Assembly: GCA_007693485.1 (NCBI GenBank)
Contig: REDM01000166.1
Coordinates: 1 to 32,113 of the forward strand
DNA: 32,113 bases
Source of the DNA: Spirochaetaceae bacterium
GTDB lineage: Bacteria; Spirochaetota; Spirochaetia; DSM-27196; PWMO01
Direction: 5' to 3'
Shown here: positions 8,396-17,460 of the stretch, piece after piece
Numbering within the stretch: position 1 is the stretch's first letter
How the letters are laid out: each line of letters opens with the position of its first letter
The notes under the pieces: generated by a model
The model's database searches: none
What the model saw: only the letters and a program-made list of their open reading frames with translations
Told to the model about the DNA's origin: nothing
Position numbers and translations under genes: made by a program

Positions 8396-9350
8396 CGTGG
8401 CGCCCGAGCTGGTGGTGCTCTTCGCCGTGCTCGCGGTCTCGTCGTCTGCAATTCTGATCCGTCTCTCCGGCGTTCACTACGTGGCGGCGGCCGGGTATCG
8501 CATGCTGTTCACCGTTGTGCTGACGGTACCGCTCCTGCTCCGCAGCGCGAAGGCACCTCCGTCGTCCGCTCCCCAGGCGGCAGAACCAGAGGTCGCAGCG
8601 CTGGGGGCAACTCCCCCCGAGGGCACCCGAACCCCGCGACGGCGCGTCATGCTGCTCTCGGCGGTCAGCGGCCTCTTTCTGGCGCTTCACTTCGGGTTCT
8701 GGTTCAAGTCGCTGCAGCTCACCTCGGTATCCGCGGCAACGGTGCTGGTGAACACCCACCCGCTCTTTGTGATGCTGCTGGGAGCGCTGTTTCTGCGCGA
8801 GTCGGTTGGGCGACGCGCCGCAGTCTGGATGCTCGCGGCAATGGCCGGGAGCGCGGGGCTTTCGCTGACAGGCACGGGATTTGGCGAGACCGCGCTGGAA
8901 GGAAACCTCCTCGCCTTTGGCGGGGCGCTCTTCGTCTCGGTCTATTTTCTCATCGGCCGCAGGCTCCGCCGCGAGGTCTCCGTGATTCACTACACCTTCG
9001 GGGTCTATCTGGTGACGGCGATCATTCTCCTGACATACGGCTTCCTGACCGGCGTGGATCTGGGGCCGTACGCCCCGCGCGAATACGTGATCTTTGGTGC
9101 GATGGCGGTGTTTCCCACTTTGCTCGGTCACAGCCTCTTCAACTGGGCCCTGAAGTACCTGCGGACATCGCTCGTCTCCACCGCCATCCTCGGCGAGCCG
9201 GTCTTTGCCACCCTGCTGGCGATGCTGCTGTTCGCCGAGTTCCCCTCACCGATGGTGCTGCTCTTCGGTGCGCTGGTTCTCTACTCGGTCTTCCGATTCT
9301 CCCGAGCAGACCGCCCCGCACGGCCGGTCACGCCCGCCACCTTGGACTGA
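8385..9350 (+). CDS. EamA/DMT-family permease
   Basis: A 321-aa integral membrane protein with two EamA repeats and about ten membrane segments. It starts MRRSVAPELVVLFAVLAVSS; the second repeat begins near GNLLAFGGALFVSVYFLIGR and ends PTLLGHSLFNWALKYL...LGEPVFATLLAMLLF, the usual DMT closing block. A hydrophilic insert (about residues 53-85, with PPSSAPQAAEPEV) separates two of the early helices. Start chosen at ATG 8385 with GGAAGG 7 nt upstream; this overlaps the end of rimO. Such permeases export amino acids or other metabolites; the substrate is unknown. Confidence 0.85.
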   Translation: MRRSVAPELVVLFAVLAVSSSAILIRLSGVHYVAAAGYRMLFTVVLTVPLLLRSAKAPPSSAPQAAEPEVAALGATPPEGTRTPRRRVMLLSAVSGLFLALHFGFWFKSLQLTSVSAATVLVNTHPLFVMLLGALFLRESVGRRAAVWMLAAMAGSAGLSLTGTGFGETALEGNLLAFGGALFVSVYFLIGRRLRREVSVIHYTFGVYLVTAIILLTYGFLTGVDLGPYAPREYVIFGAMAVFPTLLGHSLFNWALKYLRTSLVSTAILGEPVFATLLAMLLFAEFPSPMVLLFGALVLYSVFRFSRADRPARPVTPATLD

Positions 9351-9394
9351 CGCCGCGCACTGTCGGTTGAGGCAGCCATCAGAGAGCCGGCGCT

Positions 9395-9424
9395 TTGCAC
9401 CGGGCGCGACTTTCGGTGTATCAT
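9395..9424 (+). promoter_or_regulatory. Promoter of the helicase gene
   Basis: TTGCAC (9395-9400), 18-nt spacer, TATCAT (9419-9424). The ATG at 9436 is only 11 nt beyond the -10 and has no Shine-Dalgarno, so the leader would be about 5 nt or less. Confidence 0.45.
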
Positions 9425-9435
9425 GCAGCCTCGCC

Positions 9436-11586
9436 ATGGCAGACTACCTCGACGGGCTAAACGACAAACAGCGCGAAGCCGTGCTTCACACCGGGTCACC
9501 GCTGCTCATCCTGGCGGGGGCGGGATCGGGAAAGACCCGCGTCATCACCGTCAAGATCGCCCATCTCATTGAATCGCTCGGGGTCTCTCCGTACTCCATC
9601 CTCGCGGTGACCTTCACCAACCGGGCCGCCGCAGAGATGCGCCACCGCGCCGCAACCATGGCACCGGCAGCCGCCGACGTCATGATTCGCACCTTTCACT
9701 CGTTTGGTGCGTGGGTGCTCCGGCGCCACGCGGCCCTGCTCGGCATGCCGGCGGGCTTCACCATCTACGACGACGACGATTCGATCACCCTGCTGCGCTC
9801 CATCTTCCCGTCGGAGACGCGCAGCACCCTCACTCCCATTGCCCGCCGGATCTCCCGCGCGAAGGACTTTGACCTTACCCCGGACGACGATCTCGGTGAT
9901 TTCAGCGAAGACCCGGAGTTTGCCCGCTACTTTCGCGCCTACGAGGAGCGGCTGCGCGAAATTGGCAACGCGGACTTTGGCGATCTCATCCGCCGCCCGG
10001 TGGAACTGCTTCGCACCAACCCCGACGTGGCCGAGCGCATGCGGGACCGCTTTCGCGTCATTCTGGTGGACGAGTATCAGGACTCCAACGTCGCGCAGTT
10101 TTCGCTGTTGCGCGAGCTGTGCGGCCCCTCCACCTATCTCTGCGTGGTGGGGGATGACGACCAGTCCATCTATCGCTTCCGCGGGGCTGAGGTCAGGAAC
10201 ATCCTCACCTTTGGCGACAGCTTTCCGGGAACCCAGCTGGTACGCCTGGAGCAGAACTACCGCTCCACCGCGGCCATCCTGCGCGTTGCCTCCGAGGTGG
10301 TCTCCCACAACCAGGGGCGGCTGGGCAAAACGCTCTGGACCGACCGCGCCGGCGGCCCCAAACCGGTGCTCGCCTACCTCTACGACGAAGACGACGAAGT
10401 GCGCTACTGCATGGGGCTGCTCACCGGGGAGCAGGCGGAGGAGGGCGAATCCTCCATCCCGCTGGCCGAGACCGCCATTCTCTACCGCACCAACGCGCAG
10501 TCGCGCATCTTCGAGACCGCCTTTCTGCGCGCCAACATCCCCTACCGCATCGTGGGCACGGTGCGCTTCTACGAGCGCGAAGAGATCAAGGACGCGGTTG
10601 CCTACCTGAAGTTTCTGGCCAACCCGCGCGACGAAGTGAGCGTGCGGCGCGTGATCAACAAGCCGTCGCGGGGTCTGGGCGACGTCACGGTCGGAAAGAT
10701 CATGGACTACCTGCCCGAAACCGAGGGCGACGTTCTCGCCGCCTGTCGCATCGCGGTTGGCGGGCTTTCGGCCCGCGCGTCCACGGCGCTGAAGAGCTTT
10801 GTGGCGATTGTTGACTCCATTCAGCAGAGCTTCGGCACCCGCACCCTGGCCGAGTTTGTCACGGCGGTGATCTCGCACACCGGACTCGCCAACTATCACC
10901 AGGAGCAGGACCCGGTTGCCGGCTCGCAACGGGTGCAGAACCTGGAAGAGCTGGTCAACGCCGCCTCGCTCTACCCGCCAACCACCGAGGGGCTGGTGGA
11001 GTTTCTCGAGGGCATCGAGCTCGACAGCTCGCGGCGCAGCGATGACGACGAACAGCCCGGTGTCACCCTCATTACCATGCACAACACCAAGGGCCTCGAG
11101 TTTCGCCGCGTAATCATCACGGGGCTGGAAGAAGGACTCTTTCCGCGCGGCAGCGACGAGTCGCCCGACGACCTCGAGGAAGAGCGCCGCCTCTTCTACG
11201 TGGCGCTCACGCGGGCCCGCCGCTCGCTGCACATCACCACCTGCCGCACCCGTCGCGTGAATGGCCGGATCCTCGATCTCTACCCGTCGCGCTTTGTGCG
11301 CGAGATCCCGCAGGACGCGGTGGAGATCCGCGGCGCCGCCGCAGGCGGTTTCGGCGGCGGCAGTTTTGGCCGAAGCGGCGGTTTCGGCTCCGCGGCGGCC
11401 CCGCCCGACGACGAGTTTTCCCCCGGAGCCGCGGTCTACCACGACGACTACGGCTCCGGCGTGGTGGTCAAGCGCTGGATGACCGGCGCCAACCCCGTGG
11501 TGCTGGTGCAGTTTGAGACCGGCCGCACCGCACAGTTCTTGCCCAGGTACGCGCCGCTTGAGCGCATCAGCGGAGACTATTCATGA
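9436..11586 (+). CDS. UvrD/PcrA/Rep-type ATP-dependent DNA helicase
   Basis: A 716-aa superfamily 1A helicase with all motifs in order: Q-motif region LNDKQREAVLHTGSPLLILA, Walker A GAGSGKTR (about residues 28-35), motif II VDEYQDSN (about 210), motif III GDDDQSIYRFRGA, motif IV QNYRSTA, motif V TMHNTKGLEFRRV, motif VI YVALTRARRSLHI. After a Gly-rich linker (GGFGGGSFGRSGGFG) there is a PcrA/UvrD-type C-terminal module (GAAVYHDDYGSGVVV). It unwinds DNA 3' to 5' in repair or replication restart. The ATG at 9436 is chosen because it gives the family N-terminus; the frame stays open further upstream inside the permease gene. The stop overlaps the next start (ATGA). Confidence 0.93.
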   Translation: MADYLDGLNDKQREAVLHTGSPLLILAGAGSGKTRVITVKIAHLIESLGVSPYSILAVTFTNRAAAEMRHRAATMAPAAADVMIRTFHSFGAWVLRRHAALLGMPAGFTIYDDDDSITLLRSIFPSETRSTLTPIARRISRAKDFDLTPDDDLGDFSEDPEFARYFRAYEERLREIGNADFGDLIRRPVELLRTNPDVAERMRDRFRVILVDEYQDSNVAQFSLLRELCGPSTYLCVVGDDDQSIYRFRGAEVRNILTFGDSFPGTQLVRLEQNYRSTAAILRVASEVVSHNQGRLGKTLWTDRAGGPKPVLAYLYDEDDEVRYCMGLLTGEQAEEGESSIPLAETAILYRTNAQSRIFETAFLRANIPYRIVGTVRFYEREEIKDAVAYLKFLANPRDEVSVRRVINKPSRGLGDVTVGKIMDYLPETEGDVLAACRIAVGGLSARASTALKSFVAIVDSIQQSFGTRTLAEFVTAVISHTGLANYHQEQDPVAGSQRVQNLEELVNAASLYPPTTEGLVEFLEGIELDSSRRSDDDEQPGVTLITMHNTKGLEFRRVIITGLEEGLFPRGSDESPDDLEEERRLFYVALTRARRSLHITTCRTRRVNGRILDLYPSRFVREIPQDAVEIRGAAAGGFGGGSFGRSGGFGSAAAPPDDEFSPGAAVYHDDYGSGVVVKRWMTGANPVVLVQFETGRTAQFLPRYAPLERISGDYS

Positions 11587-12485
11587 CCGAACCCGGTTCC
11601 GGCGTTCTGGAGGGCCTCGTTTCGCCCATCCGCCGCGCGCGCGACTACTACCTCTACCCGCACGCCGGAGGGCGCATTATCGACCTCTACCGGATGGGCG
11701 GCACCGCCCTGCTGGGCTACCGTCCCCCCGGAATCGTGCTGGCGCAGAAGCAGCGTCTCTCGGAGGGCCTTGCCGCTGCGCTTCCGTCCCCATTCGCCGA
11801 GCGCCTGCGCAGCCAGCTTCGAAAGCGCTTCCCCGACCACCCCCACGTGCGGCTCTTTCCCACGCGGGCGCAGGCGCTGCAGTTTCTCGCCGCGCTGGGC
11901 TACGCCGACCTGCGCGATCCGGCGCTGGCCGACACCCCCGGCGCCGCGGTGCTGTGGCGCCCCTTTCTGCCCCTGCTCCCCGGCGCCGAGGTGGTCCTGC
12001 CCCTGCTCCCCGACCCCAGTGCCTTCGCCCCCCAGGCGCTCTGCTTCGCCGCCGCCCCGGGGAGCACTGCTCCAGAACTGGCGCCGCGGGGAATCAGCGC
12101 CGCTGCGCTCGCGGGTTTGGTTCGGGCATGCGGGCTGGTGGACCGCGGTGTGCGCGAGCGCGAAGAGGAGCTGCATCGCCCGCCGGTCTCGCGACGGGCC
12201 AAACCGCCGCAGCGGCCGCACCGCATCGCGGCGGAGCGCGCCTTCGACGAACAGCTCGCGGGTACTCCTGACTGCGTCTGGCAGCGGCGTGGGCCTTACC
12301 TCGGGTGCCGGCTGGACCCGCTGGCGCCGGACGCCTACCGGCGGCTCGTGCGCCGCTGCCTGGATCACGGAATCCTCATCGCGCCGGACGCATCCGAGCC
12401 GACCATCCTCCCGCTCACCATGACGCCGGGGGAGTTCACGGCGTTCGCCAAATGCGCTACCATGGAATCGGAGGCAACACCGTGA
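11583..12485 (+). CDS. Degenerate class III aminotransferase-like protein (probably non-catalytic)
   Basis: A 300-aa protein whose two ends resemble PLP fold-type I, class III aminotransferases such as glutamate-1-semialdehyde mutase. The N-terminal part has GRIIDLYRMGGTALLGYRPP, then AQKQRLSEGLAAALPSPFAE, and VRLFPTRAQALQFLAALGY in the place of the usual 'GSEA...A' segment. The C-terminus has RCLDHGILIAPDASEPTILP followed by LTMTPGEFTAF, like the family's closing strand. The middle, which normally holds the PLP-binding domain and Schiff-base lysine, is short and Pro/Ala-rich and shows no credible PLP lysine. I infer a decayed or repurposed aminotransferase fold. It overlaps the helicase stop by 4 nt and the next gene start by 4 nt. 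Confidence 0.6.
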   Translation: MTEPGSGVLEGLVSPIRRARDYYLYPHAGGRIIDLYRMGGTALLGYRPPGIVLAQKQRLSEGLAAALPSPFAERLRSQLRKRFPDHPHVRLFPTRAQALQFLAALGYADLRDPALADTPGAAVLWRPFLPLLPGAEVVLPLLPDPSAFAPQALCFAAAPGSTAPELAPRGISAAALAGLVRACGLVDRGVREREEELHRPPVSRRAKPPQRPHRIAAERAFDEQLAGTPDCVWQRRGPYLGCRLDPLAPDAYRRLVRRCLDHGILIAPDASEPTILPLTMTPGEFTAFAKCATMESEATP

Positions 12486-12781
12486 GTTTGGATGTGCTCA
12501 TTCTGCTGGGGAGCCGCCTGCTGGTGTCCGGCGTGGCAACCTTTCTGGCCATCATTCTCTGGTCGATGACGCGGGACACCGCGTGGATGTTCATCGTTAT
12601 CGGCACCGTGGTGGGTTACGGCGAGGTGGTGCTCTCGACGCTGGAATCGCTCGGCATCGTTCGGATCGACGCGGTGATGATCGCGGGTGTGTCGCTCTTC
12701 CGGGTGCTGTTCGCGGTGCTTCCCATGCTCTTCTTCATCGTGGCCTTTGCCGTTCTGATCGCGCGCAAGCGAATCCGGTAA
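12482..12781 (+). CDS. Small multi-span membrane protein, unknown function
   Basis: A 99-aa protein starting at GTG 12482, seven nt after GGAGG (12470-12474); the GTG overlaps the upstream TGA. Three hydrophobic segments are visible: VLILLGSRLLVSGVATFLAI near the start, AWMFIVIGTVVGYGEVVLS in the middle, and VLFAVLPMLFFIVAFAVLIA at the end, followed by a basic RKRIR tail that should stay cytoplasmic. I do not recognise the family. Coupling to the helicase and aminotransferase-like genes suggests cotranscription. A new promoter follows directly after it. Confidence 0.7.
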   Translation: MSLDVLILLGSRLLVSGVATFLAIILWSMTRDTAWMFIVIGTVVGYGEVVLSTLESLGIVRIDAVMIAGVSLFRVLFAVLPMLFFIVAFAVLIARKRIR

Positions 12782-12795
12782 GCGCCGGGAGGGCG

Positions 12796-12823
12796 TTGAC
12801 ATTCGCGGCAGAAACGCTATATT
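12796..12823 (+). promoter_or_regulatory. Strong promoter of the 82-aa membrane protein gene
   Basis: Consensus TTGACA (12796-12801), 16-nt spacer, TATATT (12818-12823). The leader is about 33 nt and contains GGAGG at 12851-12855. Confidence 0.7.
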
Positions 12824-12862
12824 TGCAGACATACCGAGTACCCATTTCGTGGAGGATGATAC

Positions 12863-13111
12863 ATGGTTGCGCTGATCGTTGGACTTGTCTTTGTACTCTT
12901 TGCCGTATACTCGGTGCTTCCGGTGGAATGGTCGCTGCAGTGGGGAGCCTATGTTCTGGACTTCCTCAAGGGCGGAGTTCCCATTATTGCGCTCTTTATT
13001 GGTCTCATCGCTATCCTGATCGGGGTCGCCGACATCAAGGACCGGATCGAAGCCAAGAAAGAAGAAGCAGAAGAAGCAGCCGAAAAGGCCGCGGAGAAGA
13101 AAGAGTCCTGA
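12863..13111 (+). CDS. Small membrane protein with Lys/Glu-rich tail
   Basis: An 82-aa protein with two hydrophobic segments: residues 2-19 (VALIVGLVFVLFAVYSVL) and about 38-55 (VPIIALFIGLIAILIGVA). A highly charged helical tail follows (DRIEAKKEEAEEAAEKAAEK) and is probably cytoplasmic. It has an excellent ribosome binding site and a strong dedicated promoter, so it is likely well expressed. I do not recognise the family and no catalytic feature is visible. It lies just upstream of the rplM-rpsI operon, which has its own promoter. Confidence 0.8.
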   Translation: MVALIVGLVFVLFAVYSVLPVEWSLQWGAYVLDFLKGGVPIIALFIGLIAILIGVADIKDRIEAKKEEAEEAAEKAAEKKES

Positions 13112-13121
13112 TTCTCTCCCG

Positions 13122-13150
13122 TTGACTTTTTTTTCACAACATGGCACACT
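13122..13150 (+). promoter_or_regulatory. Promoter of the rplM-rpsI-recX operon
   Basis: TTGACT (13122-13127), 17-nt spacer containing a run of eight T, then CACACT (13145-13150). The -10 is imperfect. The leader would be about 38 nt. Confidence 0.45.
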
Positions 13151-13195
13151 ACGCGTCCACCTCCCACACAAGGTGAGCATACACAGGATTGAGCA

Positions 13196-13627
13196 ATGAA
13201 GACGTTATACGCAGACGAAAAAAAGATTGAACGCAAGTGGTACATCGTTGACGCCGAGGGCGTGACGCTGGGTCGCCTTGCAACCCGAGTGGCTACCATC
13301 CTTCGCGGCAAGCACAAGCCCATCTTTACTCCGTTTCAGGAGCTGGGTGACTACGTGATTGTTATCAACGCGGCGAAGTTCAATGTCACCGGCAAGAAGA
13401 TGACCGACAAGATGTACTATCGACACACCGGATACCCCGGTGGGTTGCGTACGGCAAGCCTGACCAAGATGCTCGAAAGCAAGCCGGAGTTCCCGGTAGA
13501 GCACGCAATCCGGGGCATGCTACCCAAAAATCGCATGGGCCGGAAACTGTTCAATAACCTCAAGGTGTACGCAGGTTCCGAACACCCGCACGTCGCGCAA
13601 CAGCCCGAGCCGTTGACGATAGAGTAG
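13196..13627 (+). CDS. rplM: 50S ribosomal protein L13
   Basis: 143 aa, the usual bacterial length. Family signatures are [73 protein letters not shown] and the C-terminal [17 protein letters not shown]. It assembles early into the large ribosomal subunit. It is followed after 11 nt by rpsI, the near-universal bacterial pairing. Confidence 0.98.
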   Translation: MKTLYADEKKIERKWYIVDAEGVTLGRLATRVATILRGKHKPIFTPFQELGDYVIVINAAKFNVTGKKMTDKMYYRHTGYPGGLRTASLTKMLESKPEFPVEHAIRGMLPKNRMGRKLFNNLKVYAGSEHPHVAQQPEPLTIE

Positions 13628-13638
13628 GAGAGAGAAAT

Positions 13639-14031
13639 ATGGCGGTAAATCAAGTCATCGGTACGGGACGACGCAAGACCTCAGTAGCGCGCGTCTATCT
13701 TCGCCCGGGAACGGGAGCAATCACCATCAACGGTCGCGATGCGGCCGATTACTTTGAGACCAAGACCCACCTCTACGTGGTCAAGCAGCCGCTTGCGGCT
13801 ACGGACTCGGAGACCAAGTTTGACATCCTGGTATCGGTAGCCGGTGGCGGCAAGAGCGGCCAGGCCGGCGCGGTCCGCCACGGAATCGCGCGGGCGCTGG
13901 TAAAAGAGGACGAGACAAACCTTCGTTCGCTGCGGGCGAGCGGGTTCCTGACCCGCGATCCCCGAATGGTCGAGCGCAAGAAGTACGGCCAGCCCGGCGC
14001 GCGGAAGAAGTTCCAGTTCTCCAAGCGCTGA
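13639..14031 (+). CDS. rpsI: 30S ribosomal protein S9
   Basis: 130 aa, standard length. It shows [19 protein letters not shown] at the N-terminus, [19 protein letters not shown] in the middle, and the closing [18 protein letters not shown] followed by KFQFSKR, whose basic tail reaches the ribosomal P-site tRNA. GGAGAGAG lies just upstream of the ATG. It is cotranscribed with rplM and probably with recX. Confidence 0.98.
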   Translation: MAVNQVIGTGRRKTSVARVYLRPGTGAITINGRDAADYFETKTHLYVVKQPLAATDSETKFDILVSVAGGGKSGQAGAVRHGIARALVKEDETNLRSLRASGFLTRDPRMVERKKYGQPGARKKFQFSKR

Positions 14032-14056
14032 TCGCGAAAGCGATACGAGGCCCGAT

Positions 14057-14671
14057 GTGACGGTTACCGTCACCTCAATAGAAACGGGATCCCCCGCCGG
14101 TGTGATGGATATCACGCTCTCGGATGGCTCCCGTTTTTTTGTGCTCACACAGCTGCTGGATCACACCACGATCGAGACCGGCGACACCGTCGAGCTGGAG
14201 GAGATGCGCGCGCTCTGGTTGAAGTCGGAGCGGCGACGGGTCCGGGCGAAGCTTCTGGACCTGCTGTCCCGGCGCGAGTACACCCGCCGCGAGCTGCTGC
14301 TTCGCGTGCAGCAGCGAAACTTTGACAGCGAGGTCTCCCGAGTAGTGATCGACGAGCTTGCATCCGAGGGGCTGCAGGACGACGGACGCTTCGCCGCGGC
14401 CTGGTTGCATTCTCGGCTTCGCCGGCATCCGGAGGGGCGTGGCAACTTGCTGCTTGGCCTGAAGGCGCGTGGCGTCTCGAGTGAGGTGGCTGCGGAAGCA
14501 CTCGCCGACCTCGATCGCGAGGAACCCACCTGGGAAGAGCAGGCGCTGCGCGACGCCCTGGAACGAGCGTCCCGTCGCAGCGATGACCCCGAGCGAATCA
14601 CGAAAATATTACAACGAAACGGATTTGCCTTTTCTCAGATTCTGCGAAATACCTTGGCGAAAGGCACTTGA
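14057..14671 (+). CDS. recX: Regulatory protein RecX
   Basis: 204 aa with the RecX three-helix repeats: KLLDLLSRREYTRRELLLRV, then NFDSEVSRVVIDELASEGLQ, DDGRFAAAWLHSRLRRHPEG, and a last repeat ending DDPERITKILQRNGFAFSQI. RecX modulates RecA filament growth. The N-terminal ~55 residues are a beta-rich extension (TVTVTSIETGSPAGVMDITL), as in many long RecX proteins. The start is GTG 14057 with ACGAGG six nt upstream. It follows rpsI by 25 nt; recA is not in the window. Confidence 0.88.
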   Translation: MTVTVTSIETGSPAGVMDITLSDGSRFFVLTQLLDHTTIETGDTVELEEMRALWLKSERRRVRAKLLDLLSRREYTRRELLLRVQQRNFDSEVSRVVIDELASEGLQDDGRFAAAWLHSRLRRHPEGRGNLLLGLKARGVSSEVAAEALADLDREEPTWEEQALRDALERASRRSDDPERITKILQRNGFAFSQILRNTLAKGT

Positions 14672-14722
14672 TTAGATATATTTCCCCCATTCAGGCTTTA
14701 AAATATCCCGACAAAATTTTGC

Positions 14723-14750
14723 TTGACATTGTGGATATAATTCATATATG
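14723..14750 (+). promoter_or_regulatory. Promoter of the HTH-receiver gene, with flanking inverted repeats
   Basis: Consensus TTGACA (14723-14728), 16-nt spacer, TATATG (14745-14750). The palindrome CAAAATTTTG (14712-14721) abuts the -35, and an inverted repeat ATATA-N5-TATAT (14735-14749) overlaps the spacer and -10. Either could be a site for the HTH protein encoded downstream. Confidence 0.6.
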
Positions 14751-14787
14751 CTGTACGGAATAGGCCGCAGCGGGAAGGATGGAGACC

Positions 14788-15405
14788 ATGGCAAAGACAG
14801 ACAAGAAGATACGGATTTTTTCGGCGCTGGAAGTCGCCAATATCTGTGGGGTGGTCAACCAGACCGCGATTAACTGGATCAAGAACGGATACCTCAAGGC
14901 GTTCACAACCCCCGGCGGACAGTATCGTGTCTATTCGGAAGACCTCGTGGAGTTCTTGCACTCGCGCGGGATGCGCATGCCCGAAGAGCTGCAGCGGTTG
15001 CTCGCGGAGCAGATGACAATTACCACCGCCGCCATCATCGATGACGACCGAGACCTCAACGGTCTGCTGAAGCAGTATATCTCGTCGCGGTATCCGGATA
15101 TCGCGGTTCATCAGGCCTTCGACGGCTTCGAAGCCGGCAAGGTGGTTGCGGAAGTGAAGCCCGGTCTGGTGTTTCTGGATATCGATCTGCCGGGAGTTGA
15201 CGGGCATCGGCTCTGTAAACAGATCAAGGAAGACAACTCCCTTGGCAATCCCATCATTATTTCGATTTCGGGACTCGACGATCCGGCGGTTGCCCAACAG
15301 ATTCTCGACGAGGGTGCCGACGCGTTTCTGCCCAAACCCCTGAACTTTGACAGCCTCGGCCACACCGTTGACGAACTCATTTCGGGACGCGCCGGAAAAG
15401 CATGA
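14788..15405 (+). CDS. MerR/excisionase-type HTH fused to a response-regulator receiver domain
   Basis: A 205-aa protein with reversed response-regulator order. Residues about 9-60 are a MerR/excisionase-like winged HTH (RIFSALEVANICGVVNQTAI, then NWIKNGYLKAFTTPGGQYRV). Residues about 80-200 are a CheY-like receiver with acidic pocket D85-D87, phosphoacceptor D131 (VFLDIDLPGVDG), switch Ser near 159-161 and Lys183 (LPKPL). It is presumably a phosphorylation-controlled DNA-binding protein. Start chosen at ATG 14788 with GGAG upstream; ATG 14779 is the alternative. Its stop overlaps the next gene's start (ATGA), a lone receiver. No histidine kinase lies nearby. A conserved TTGACA promoter precedes it. 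Confidence 0.85.
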   Translation: MAKTDKKIRIFSALEVANICGVVNQTAINWIKNGYLKAFTTPGGQYRVYSEDLVEFLHSRGMRMPEELQRLLAEQMTITTAAIIDDDRDLNGLLKQYISSRYPDIAVHQAFDGFEAGKVVAEVKPGLVFLDIDLPGVDGHRLCKQIKEDNSLGNPIIISISGLDDPAVAQQILDEGADAFLPKPLNFDSLGHTVDELISGRAGKA

Positions 15406-15761
15406 GCAGGCAGACAGCCACCGTCCTCGTTGTAGAAGACGAGGACGCGATCCGGCTCACGTTGCGTGATTATCTGGAGAAGCGGGGGTATTCTCTGCTG
15501 GTAGCCTCCGATGGCGTGGGCGCCATCAAACAGATGCTCGACCACCAGGTGGACGTGATTGTCACCGACTACCGGATGGATGTTCTCGGTGGCGACTACT
15601 GGATCAAGTTTCTTGCCACGTACTGCACCGACAAGCGGGTTTTCATTACCAGTGGATTCCTGCGCCCCGAGTTTCCCATTCCTTTCGAGGTGATCTTCAA
15701 GCCCTTTGACTATGCGGAGCTGGACGAGAAGATTCAGACCGCGATCGCCGACCTGGCGTAG
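15402..15761 (+). CDS. Single-domain response regulator (CheY-like receiver)
   Basis: 119 aa, essentially one receiver domain. It shows acidic residues E12-D15 (VVEDEDAIR), phosphoacceptor D56 (VIVTDYRMD), T83/S84 (FITSG) and K100 (FKPF). It has no output domain, so it must act by protein contact, as a phosphate sink or relay, or through its neighbour. Overlap with the HTH-receiver gene (ATGA) points to coupled translation and roughly equal amounts, and the pair may work together. Confidence 0.88.
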   Translation: MSRQTATVLVVEDEDAIRLTLRDYLEKRGYSLLVASDGVGAIKQMLDHQVDVIVTDYRMDVLGGDYWIKFLATYCTDKRVFITSGFLRPEFPIPFEVIFKPFDYAELDEKIQTAIADLA

Positions 15762-15775
15762 CGCGCCATACAACC

Positions 15776-15791
15776 ATTGTCGATGGACAAT
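15776..15791. promoter_or_regulatory. Inverted repeat ATTGTC-N4-GACAAT before acylphosphatase
   Basis: ATTGTC (15776-15781), GATG, GACAAT (15786-15791): perfect 6-bp arms, 5 nt before the ATG at 15797. It has no T-run, so it is not a terminator. It may be an operator or an RNA hairpin covering the start of the acylphosphatase gene. Confidence 0.35.
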
Positions 15792-15796
15792 TGCCG

Positions 15797-16090
15797 ATGG
15801 ATGAAACAACAACCGAAAAAATGGAACTCTCCGCTGTGGTGCACGGACGCGTGCAGGGGGTGGGGTTTCGGTACGCCGCTGCCAATGAGGCTCGCCGGCA
15901 GGGTCTGAGGGGCTGGGTGCAAAACCTTCCCGACGGGTCGGTGCAGGTGGTGTGTGAAGGGCCTCGCGCGGCCGTGGAGCGCTACCGGGATTGGCTGCGC
16001 ACCGGGCCGCGGCCCGCTCGCGTCGACCGCGTGGACGCCCATGAGGCGCCCTACCGCGGTCGGTTCGCTTCGTTTACAATCGAATACTGA
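15797..16090 (+). CDS. Acylphosphatase
   Basis: A 97-aa cytosolic enzyme that hydrolyses acylphosphates such as acetyl phosphate and 1,3-bisphosphoglycerate. The signature GRVQGVGFRYAAANEARRQG supplies catalytic R25, and GWVQNLPDGSV supplies N43. The usual ferredoxin-like length is complete to FASFTIEY. ATG 15797 is chosen; TTG 15791 and ATG 15821 are alternatives, and the ribosome binding site is poor. It ends 4 nt from the convergent enolase stop. Placement after two receiver proteins is suggestive, since acetyl phosphate can phosphorylate receivers, but that link is speculative. Confidence 0.9.
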   Translation: MDETTTEKMELSAVVHGRVQGVGFRYAAANEARRQGLRGWVQNLPDGSVQVVCEGPRAAVERYRDWLRTGPRPARVDRVDAHEAPYRGRFASFTIEY

Positions 16091-16094
16091 ACTG

Positions 16095-17393
<1,299 letters not shown>

Positions 17394-17422
17394 TCATCTC
17401 CTGTGTGGGGTTCTTGTCAATC

Positions 17423-17452
17423 ACTATGCGCGGCATTCCCCCTGCCTGTCAA
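17423..17452 (-). promoter_or_regulatory. Enolase promoter
   Basis: On the minus strand: TTGACA (17452-17447), 18-nt spacer, CATAGT (17428-17423). The leader is about 25 nt and includes AGGAG. Confidence 0.55.
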
Positions 17453-17460
17453 GGCGAGGG

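Noticed and set aside
9496-11442. A 648-codon open frame on the minus strand opposite the helicase
   Set aside because: It is the mirror of a GC-rich helicase gene that has every family motif; the antisense protein has no recognisable domain or start signal.
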